Source: Gamsiella multidivaricata
Taxonomy: Eukaryota > Mortierellomycota > Mortierellomycetes > Mortierellales > Mortierellaceae
Assembly: GCF_025024155.1 (NCBI RefSeq)
Contig: NW_026251743.1
Coordinates: forward strand, 248,001 to 312,000
Direction: 5' to 3'
Length of the DNA: 64,000 nucleotides
Shown: positions 57,247 through 64,000 of the stretch, in pieces
Position numbering within the stretch: position 1 is the stretch's first letter
Layout of the letters: each line of letters starts with the position of its first letter
The notes under the pieces: model-generated
Database searches by the model: none
What the model was told of the DNA's origin: nothing
What the model saw: the letters and a program-made list of their open reading frames with translations, nothing else
Program-made: the position numbers and the translations under genes

Positions 57247-58652
57247 ATGAGCAGCAAGCAAGACAAGTTCATCAATCCCGACGAAGTGGTTCGGCATAAG
57301 GATGGGCGCATTGATCTCTGTATGTTTGCCATTGATGCCGTGGAAATCGTATAGAGGATTTCGTGCTCGGAGACTAACAAGCTTGGTGGAGCCCATAGTC
57401 AGTACCATCCTCGGTCGCAAGGACCCCAGTGCCCAAGTGCCAGTGCTCTCAGACACAAATACTACATCATCCTCGGCGTCCGGGCCGCCACTCAGTCTAG
57501 GGCAAGGAGCGTTACACGACTTCAAACAATACTCAGCATCGGCGCCGCACTTTTCAACGACAGGACAAACATCAAAAGACGGCGGCCAGAAGCGATCCCG
57601 ATCCAAGTCGCCCTCACCAATCAACAATACTAACACACTGCAGGGGCATGTGAACAAGGCGAAAAGGAGCAGTAGCAGCGTTGAGAACGATGTAGACGCA
57701 CCAAAGTCATCTATCAGTAGCATGGTATCACAAAGGGGAGTCGACAGTCAAGGCAGTGAAGGAGAACGATTTGCTCCGGGACGAGCGTTTGAGAGGGTCT
57801 TTATCGGTTACTGTGCTAAACCATCGACCATTCCCTCCAGCATCGCATATTGGCACGATGATAAGCACGTCATTTTCAAGGATGCATATCCTAAGGTATT
57901 CCTTTATCCAACGCTGAAGGGAAGTTACAGAAAGGGCATGGCATGTGATGATTGATAGCCATCTTATTGTCGATTCATTTGCAGGCAAAAGTGCATTTGC
58001 TGGTGGTGCCAAGGAGGGACATTGACAAGGTCACAGAGCTGTCCGGCCCCGAAGGGGTCAACATCGTGGAACAGTTAGTGGAACGTGCGAGCTGGGTATT
58101 GGAAAAGTACGACCTCACAAGCTGAATGGAACTGGCCATTGTGCGGCGAAGAAGAGCGACTTATTCTGCATTACTTTGCAATGCAATTCAGGGTCAAGAA
58201 GACATCCCCAGTGCTCGAGTTCAGGATGGGATTTCATGTTAGACCAAGTCTCAAGTAATTGCTTCTGTGGCTCATGTTGTTATATCACAGTGTATACAGA
58301 CTATAACAATACCTTCTGACAACAGTATCTACGTTACGCTCTTAATGATATTAGGCGATTGCATATGCATGTCATCTCACAGGATTTTTGCTCCGAGGCG
58401 CTCAAAAAGAAGCACCACTGGAACTCGTTCACCACCGCATTTTTCGTCACACCAGAGCAGGTCATCAGCGCTATTAAGGCCAAGGGGTCGTTTTCACCAA
58501 CGCCGAAGGAAATGGCCGCTTATGAGGCCCTTTTGAAACTGGATTTGAAGTGCAACCAATGCAAAGAAAGGCTCAAGAATATGCCGGCACTCAAGAAACA
58601 TCTGCAGGAGCATTTTGATCTCAAGGCCAAGGCCAAGAGCCACCACAGCTAG
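57247..58652 (+). CDS. HNT3: Aprataxin (HIT domain + C2H2 zinc finger) DNA-adenylate hydrolase
   Basis: Five exons (57247-57319, 57399-57895, 57985-58106, 58192-58254, 58355-58652) close in phase, 350 aa. After a disordered N-terminus rich in Ser/Lys (KRSRSKSPSPINNTN) comes the HIT domain: IAYWHDDKHVIFKDAYPKAK, VHLLVVPRRDI, FHVRPSLKRLHMHVISQDF with the His triad at 255-257, and KKKHHWNSFTTAFF. A C-terminal zinc finger CNQCKERLKNMPALKKHLQEH uses Cys318, Cys321, His334 and His338. Aprataxin removes AMP from 5' ends of DNA left by abortive ligation, in nucleus and mitochondria. The two introns flanking the 63-nt exon 4 are small. There is no FHA domain, as in yeast Hnt3. AATAAA at 58751. Confidence 0.95.
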
Positions 58653-58750
58653 ATCCAAGGTCTGGGGCGGATGATGCATACCCCGCACAAAAAACCGCTT
58701 TATTTATCTGCGATCCAGCCGCAATAATGGAAACGCAGCACCTCTGTACG

Positions 58751-58756
58751 AATAAA
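58751..58756 (+). terminator. Poly(A) signal of aprataxin
   Basis: AATAAA about 100 bp after the stop codon, ahead of the convergent dynactin gene. Confidence 0.5.
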
Positions 58757-58875
58757 ACTTTTACATGTGTATCATAGCAGGAATATTAAAGGAGCTGCAA
58801 ACAGCATTTTCATCTTGTTTTTACTGTTTTACATGTCGACTGCATGAAAAGCGCAGCGTAGATGGGGCTCCTTTC

Positions 58876-60456
58876 TTAAGAAGATGTCCGGGAGTGGTTG
58901 AATTTTGGTAGTGTTTGCATTAGGTACTCCAGATGTCTTGCGTGAATAATGCTCTGACTCTATAAGCGATGAAAAAAAAAAAAAGGAAAAAAAGGAAAAA
59001 AAGGAAAAAAGGAAAGTGCATGTCAGTTGTGCGAAAGCTACAATGATTCGCATTACCTGCTATGTCTCTTGGACAAGATATGTCCCCTCAGCCCCCCAAA
59101 CATACCGTGCGGGCTCCGGAATAAATACGACGCTCGTTGTTTTCGCCATAGATTACAGTCTTGTCCTCGAGTACTTCACCCTCGTGGGTCGAGCATACGG
59201 TTCCGATCACACAGTCATCGCCAAGCCATGTCCCGCTTTTGACTTGTGCTATTGCCAACCATGAAAGCAGCGTATGTTCAGTCTACGTTTTAGTCCGCAC
59301 AAGCAGAGTAGACAATAGACATTATGAACGCATAAACAGAGTCCTTACATCGAACCTCCAGCGTGTTGCGGTTTCCCATCTTCGCACCCTCCATCACTGT
59401 TGGAAGTTAATGAGGACTGTCGCTTGTCAGTATCGTTCGTTTTGTTCTTTCATGCCAGGGAGGAGCTGAAAGTTCGCGAGTTATTACCACTTCCGACTTC
59501 AAAAACGTTGTTATCGCCAATAATCAGTGCGTCTGGACCTCTATTGGAGAAAATAAGTCGCCATGGATATTGGCCGATGATGTTCTTAAATATGCTGTAG
59601 GCCATTTCTATCAATACAGTCTGCATTTGCCTACCTATTGATGATGACCGCATTTTCCTCCACGATATTTCCACTGCCGAATATGATCGATCCTCCTGTC
59701 GCCCATACTTTGCATTGTGGGTGGAGTACAGTTCCTGTAGTCGGTATAGAGATGAAGGAAGGCCAGTGTCAATCGAATGGATATCGAGTGCGGTGTCGTG
59801 CTGTACCGCGCTTAAAGTCCATAGTCCTTGTTCTGGCTGCATTGGTCGAGATATTTCATGTCCAATGCGGCTTCCTTTCTTTTCCCTCTACGAATTGGGT
59901 CTTACCAGCACCTAATAAAGTTGTTAGAGCAGAAGGATATCAGGATACATCTCCATAGCCGCAGGCGGACAGAGGGTAGCAGTGTCCCTCTAGTAAGCTT
60001 ACCGACAGTGATGTTTCCTCGCAGGTCATTGTCCTGGCAGACCAGTGCCTTGGTGCTAATTGTGAGTCTCGGTCTACAATATCACGATGTCGAAAGAAAA
60101 CGCGGGCGTCCGTCAGTCCTTTAGTGTCAATAGAAAGTTTCACCCTGAGCATGAGCCATTGCTCCGGCTCCCGCATCTCTGGGCTGCGTATCCTTAACTC
60201 TGGGCCACTGGTTGAAGTAGGTTCTGCGTCTTTACCGGGTCATCATCTTGAATGTATTGGGTTTCTTTTGCAGACTGATGGTATATGGCGTTGACTGATG
60301 AAGGTTGGGCAGAGGGGATAGAGGAGCGTGATGTTTTGTCGCGTGAAAGTCAGGGCCGCGGTTAAGGGTACTAATTTAATCACCAAAAACGAGCACACTT
60401 CTTCACCTTGCTGATCTATCGCAAACGACAACTTCACCCTCGTTCTCATTCGACAT
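58876..60456 (-). CDS. DCTN6: Dynactin subunit 6 (p27), left-handed beta-helix protein
   Basis: Exons 60456-60407, 60073-60003, a 6-nt exon 59911-59906, 59734-59635, 59540-59488, 59396-59349, 59248-59106 and 58959-58876 join in phase to 184 aa (human p27 has 190). Hexapeptide-repeat turns are visible: LVCQDNDLRGNITVGAGTVL, WATGGSIIFGSGNIVEENAV, GPDALIIGDNNVFEVGS, MEGAKMGNRNTLEVRS, GTWLGDDCVIGTVCSTHE and EDKTVIYGENNERRI. The conserved p27 C-terminal box is seen as LEYLMQTLPKFNH. p27 pairs with p25 at the pointed end of the dynactin Arp filament. Intron 1 is long (333 nt). The last intron has a GGAAAAAAA array (about 58972-59012). Start codon lies only 27 bp from that of the divergent LYR gene. 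Confidence 0.9.
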
Positions 60457-60483
60457 CCGGCAAACTGATCGCACAGGACTCAC
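60457..60483. promoter_or_regulatory. Ultra-short divergent intergenic region DCTN6/LYR
   Basis: Only 27 bp separate the two start codons; the 5' UTRs must overlap or be nearly absent, so the core promoters extend into each other's coding region. Confidence 0.6.
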
Positions 60484-61637
60484 ATGGCGCTCCCATTCTG
60501 GAAACATCCCGACCACAGGATCCCAACCTTGGGGCTTTATCGCTGCCTCCTTAAGACCTGCCAGGCTTTACCGACCTCGTGCGTGAATCAACCAGGCCGA
60601 CGGCGCCGCCCCATAGCACGCAAAGGCAATGGCCCGCCAGGTTCTAGCGACGCGTTGCCACAGATTAAGCGGAACTATCTGTTTGCGCTGATCCGCGACC
60701 GCTTCAGGTTTAATCGTCATTGCACCAGTCCACGGATGACGGCCGATCTTTTACGGGAAGCGGAAGCGACACTTGCCAAGCTGGAACAAGCCAGAGACGG
60801 GAACATGGCGATTAGGAGCGAGCTGCGAGATCTTGTTAATGGACGAACTGGGCGACTCAAAGAAGTCATTAATCATGTAAGAAGGATCTTATGGTTCATC
60901 GATTGAAGTAATACAACAAGCACGGGCAACAAGGACTCATTGTACCTGGACGTTGTCTCGCGCTTGCATTCTAGCTGAATGAACTCATCGGCTTTAAAGC
61001 TGGCAAAGAAACGCAGAGGTCGCGCTATCTACGTCTGAAGCGCGCACATGAACAGGTCTGGGACACTCGGCCACAGTCCTCAATTGCCAAAGACCCATCA
61101 TCCTACTATCGGATACCACTCAAGCCCGCACTGTTTGATTTCCCTTCTGAGCTCAATTACTATCCTCCTGCTAAATACCCGATGCAAATGAAGAACCAGC
61201 GTGGCAAATTTAAAAACTTTGGTGGCGTGTTTTTGACAGAGGTCACCACCTCAGAAGGCTCAAGGTTTCCGAGGATCAGAGGTGGAACACAACCGGAATG
61301 GATCAGTATGATGCTCAAGGCAAGGGTATCGAGGTCTGTCAAACGTGTCTATCAATGGAAGGCGTTAGAAGAGATGAAGCAGATGATGCAGCTCGAAGAG
61401 CAGCTGATGAAGCGACTCGGGGTGGATGATGTGGGCTATGGTAAGCAAAATTGCATGGCTGTGCCAGGAAAGCAAGTTTTAATTACTGCCGCTAACTTGG
61501 GATGTGCATTACTGTTTGATATAGTCGAGCCTATTGATCAGGCCCTGAAGGAGGTGAGGGAGTCTCATAAGAAACTCAAGTTCGATACAAACTCGCGGAA
61601 CGTGCTCGATGGATCCTTGGATGACATGCCGACGTGA
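60484..61637 (+). CDS. LYR-motif protein, mitochondrial
   Basis: Exons 60484-60876, 60975-61440 and 61525-61637 join in phase, 323 aa. The N-terminal Complex1_LYR domain shows GLYRCLLKTCQALP (LYR motif at about residue 18). After a basic linker comes NYLFALIRDRFRFNRHC, with the helix R-x-x-F-R-x-N-R typical of the family, and TADLLREAEATLAKLEQARD. The central and C-terminal parts are basic, with YYRIPLKPALFDFPSELNYY, and have no other known domain. LYR proteins act with acyl-carrier protein in Fe-S cluster delivery or complex assembly in the mitochondrial matrix. The particular client is unknown. The ATG is fixed by the closeness of the LYR motif, since the next Met lies about 85 codons later. 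Confidence 0.75.
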
Positions 61638-61820
61638 TCTCTCCACAAACAGGACTCGTACAATTATATAATATACCACTCAGAGAATTTGGATTACATG
61701 TTTACATCAGATCGAACCCACTTTCATAGGCACGGCGCCTCACATGGACAGCTCATTGCGCAATATAACATGCTAAGTAAACTTCTTGAGCTGCACAGTA
61801 CAAAGTGTCTAGAGATGCCC

Positions 61821-62526
61821 TCAATGACGGTTCTCCGGAGGCATGCTGACCACAATATTCTCCAGCTCCATATGCTGTCCTTCGTCATCCATCCGCTTCC
61901 TTTCTGTTGCCACCTCCTGTGCATGGTCATTTGCCTCGTCTCTCTCCATAAAGACCTCCTTGACCATATCCAGATACGACTTTGTGGACGGTTGCGACCA
62001 TTTCATTTCCAACGCCGTGGCCATGTCTCCGAGACAGACGCCGCTCTTGGCGTACATCCTGTACAGTGGTTCGAGCTCCGCATCAATCTTGGGCTGCTCC
62101 GGTCGGATTTCAAGGCGGTAGCGCTCCAGAGTCGGGTCCGATTGATAGAATGACTGGTAGTATTGTGTCCAGGTCAGATTTGGGTTCGGGATAGAGAAGA
62201 GATCAAAGACAATGTCCAGTGGAGGCGCTGGTCGATCATAAAAGATGACTGTGTGGACAGTCTTGGAGGGTCCCACAGTCCTAAACCACTCTAAGATCTC
62301 GGCTTTGGTACCCATGAAGACAAAGGTGGACGTGTGACCGAGGGAGAGCGATATTTTTTCACCAAGCATTGGAGGCGTGACAATCCGTTTGTCGCCAGGG
62401 AGTTCGCCTAGATATTTATACGCGGTGAGAAAAGGTGAGCGCGGCTTTTTTTTTTTTTTTTTTTTTTTTTTCAAAAAACTTCTTATGATGCATACCCATA
62501 GCATATCCATATGTGAAGGAGCCCAT
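61821..62526 (-). CDS. Two-exon protein of unknown family
   Basis: Exon 1 (62526-62496) encodes MGSFTYGYAMG and splices (GTATGC...ATCTAG) to exon 2 (62407-61821), 205 aa. The intron contains an A run of about 25 on the coding strand. Exon 2 has alternating strands and helices (EKISLSLGHTSTFVFMGTKA, TVHTVIFYDRPAPPLDIVFD, LTWTQYYQSFYQSDPTLERY). It then has a charged C-terminal helix (MVKEVFMERDEANDHAQEVA) that may be a coiled coil. No domain is recognised; there is no signal peptide or membrane span. It is convergent with the LYR gene, 183 bp apart, and in tandem with CENP-O. Confidence 0.6.
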
Positions 62527-62861
62527 ATTCAGGTGTGTATAGATGCCTCTTGATTAGTATTAGTATTGAGTCGAGGGATGCTTGAATGGTTGAATGAAAC
62601 GAATGATGCAAACGAATCGAGGACGAGTGCGGATAAAAGAACGGAGTGGCACAGCAGACAGTTGCGAACGTCAGGAAACCTAGATTGAGGTTTTATTCGA
62701 CACTTATGGTGCTGTAAACCCGGCGGACGAGACCTTCCTTCAAATGGCCAGACCGGTGGATATTTTTCCACAAGATTCATAGCATCAACAGAGACGGACC
62801 AACTGACGGCCTGGATGGCTGGTCAGTCAATGACAATTGCAATCGATATCCTTTGGCTTTC
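62527..62861. other. Spacer between CENP-O and the unknown gene
   Basis: 335 bp. Frames on both strands here are chance extensions; no gene is supported. Confidence 0.4.
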
Positions 62862-63871
62862 TTATGGAACACTACTTTCTCTTTCGCCAACGATCTCTTG
62901 CAGATGTTCAGATATTATCCGAATAAACATCTATTCACACCGGGAAGACGGTTCAACCAGAATATGTGAGGATATAACTTTTACCAAGCATATGGTGAAA
63001 AAGTTTGCTGTAGAGGGACGTTTAGCCTACAGTTATGTCGCGGTTAAGGTACTTCCTCTCAATCTCCCGTAATGGAACCCAGTGAGGAACGGTATGGTTG
63101 AAGACCTGAAGAGTGATCCTGCTTTTTTGATTGTTCCGGCCCTCTTGCTTGTCGACGCGTCTAGATATCTCCTTGTTCCTAATCATCACATAATATGGCT
63201 CGTGGTAACTTGCTTTAGAAAGTTCAAATGAGTGAATAGGCGTTGGTTAGAGATGGTAATTCTTGTCGTAGATTCTGGATTCCATATGTAAACGAAGTTG
63301 AGCTCACTTCGTCCATACCGTTGGCGAATGTCTCGAAACGAATCCCAATTTCCTTGGGCGCAGCGGGAAAGTCATCCATGCGATATTTTGACCACATATC
63401 GTCCTCGATCTCGTTCGCATTGAATATCGTAATTCCAGTCAGTCGATACGCCATGATAATTTCTTGCATCTTTTTCTGGCCCTTGTCGTCATTGACAATT
63501 GATGGAGGGGACATCAAGGCTTTGTCTAAGTCATAGCGCAGTGGATGGAGAAGGTGGAAGGCATGAGAACTATTTGCATGGTAATTCCAGCGGTCCATAT
63601 GAGCAAGTCCTGAGAGAACAATTGCTTGATTACCATCAATAACTCCCTGTTCCTCCTCTTCGATCTGCTTCAACAGCTCTTCACGCTTTGCTTCCAGGGT
63701 CAGCACTTTGGTTTGGTGGCAAATAAAAGTAGAAGTAAGCTAACACTATTACAAGTCGAGGCCTGAGAGACGAACTGCCGAGCAATGCAAGTCCTTGAAC
63801 ATACGCTCCTGTCGCAGAATCTCGACATCCAGCTGCAGTGAAGATGGGGTTTCGCATGGCATCAAGTCCAT
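62862..63871 (-). CDS. CENPO: CENP-O / Mcm21 kinetochore subunit
   Basis: Four exons (63871-63805, 63705-63319, 63212-63031, 62930-62862) close in phase, 234 aa. A short N-terminal coiled coil (LDVEILRQELLTLEAKREEL, QIEEEEQG) leads to the RWD-type core: IIMAYRLTGITIFNANEIED, KEIGIRFETFAN, SYHEPYYVMIRNKEI, ITLQVFNHTVPHWVPLREIE, RKYLNRD. A C-terminal helix (MFIRIISEHLQEIVGERE) is reached only through the last splice. The YRLTG-x-T-x-F, GIRFETF and H-T-[VI]-P-x-x-[IV]-P-L-[RE] boxes are those of CENP-O/Mcm21 in the COMA/CCAN inner-kinetochore complex. The exon 2 donor could instead be the GTGAGC at 63307, but only GTATGG at 63318 keeps phase. Confidence 0.85.
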
Positions 63872-64000
63872 GTTCGAAAGGAAGACTAGTTGATATATTT
63901 TTAAAGTACCTATTTTCTATTGACGTTATATCCCAGACGCGCTAGGGACAATTGAATCACGTTATCAATCCGGCCCATATAACCAGTCACAAACCACTCA
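63872..64000. other. Upstream region of CENP-O to window end
   Basis: 129 bp of A/T-rich sequence; nothing coding seen. Confidence 0.4.

Noticed and set aside
61690..61710. Possible tRNA T-arm (gggttcgatc on the minus strand)
   Set aside because: No matching acceptor, D or anticodon arms around it.
62716..62965. Plus-strand open frame (…FANDLLQMFRYYPNKHLF…) overlapping the CENP-O last exon
   Set aside because: No ATG in frame; overlaps the last exon and intron of CENP-O, whose four exons join in phase with family motifs.

Overview
The window looks like a gene-dense piece of a filamentous fungal nuclear genome. Coding regions are split by short introns (mostly 50-120 nt) with GTAAGT/GTATGT-type donors and YAG acceptors. 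Upstream regions are CT-rich, homopolymer runs are abundant, and the gene set is eukaryotic: PP5, exportin-2/CSE1, LARP1, EMC2, dynactin p27, aprataxin and CENP-O. A Crinkler (CRN) N-terminal domain, a eukaryotic MscL channel and pogo-type transposons together point to an early-diverging fungus, most likely Mucoromycota/Mortierellomycota. That placement is inference. Gene models below were assembled by hand from reading frames and splice signals; exon boundaries are given where the phase closes exactly.

Left part (1-8.6 kb): the C-terminal end of a LINE-type retroelement protein, a T-rich tandem repeat, a small B12D/MLRQ-type mitochondrial protein, about 3.9 kb without a supported gene, then a CBM48 (AMPK-beta-like glycogen-binding) protein and an uncertain minus-strand gene.

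Middle-left (9-19.7 kb) is a decayed accessory island. It holds a two-exon gene of unknown family, a multi-exon gene with a PD-(D/E)XK-like motif and frame breaks, a small two-exon gene, a CRN effector pseudogene (ubiquitin-like CRN-N, then restriction-endonuclease-like, then kinase-like), and a broken pogo/Tigger transposase. A 20-bp word is shared by both ends of the island.

From 19.7 kb to the right end the window is mostly housekeeping: PP5, a MARVEL-like tetraspan, TANGO2/NRDE, secreted RNase T2, a polyQ membrane protein, an RBR E3 ligase with a long RING1 insertion, MscL with a C-terminal zinc ribbon, EMC2, a Myb-like factor, LARP1, CSE1 and an acyl-CoA-binding membrane protein. These are followed by a 27-cysteine metallothionein, an eEF1A-type methyltransferase, aprataxin, dynactin 6 (with a probable 6-nt microexon), a LYR protein, an uncharacterised protein and CENP-O. 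Many are arranged as divergent pairs. The tightest is dynactin 6/LYR, with only 27 bp between start codons. No tRNA, rRNA or CRISPR array was recognised.
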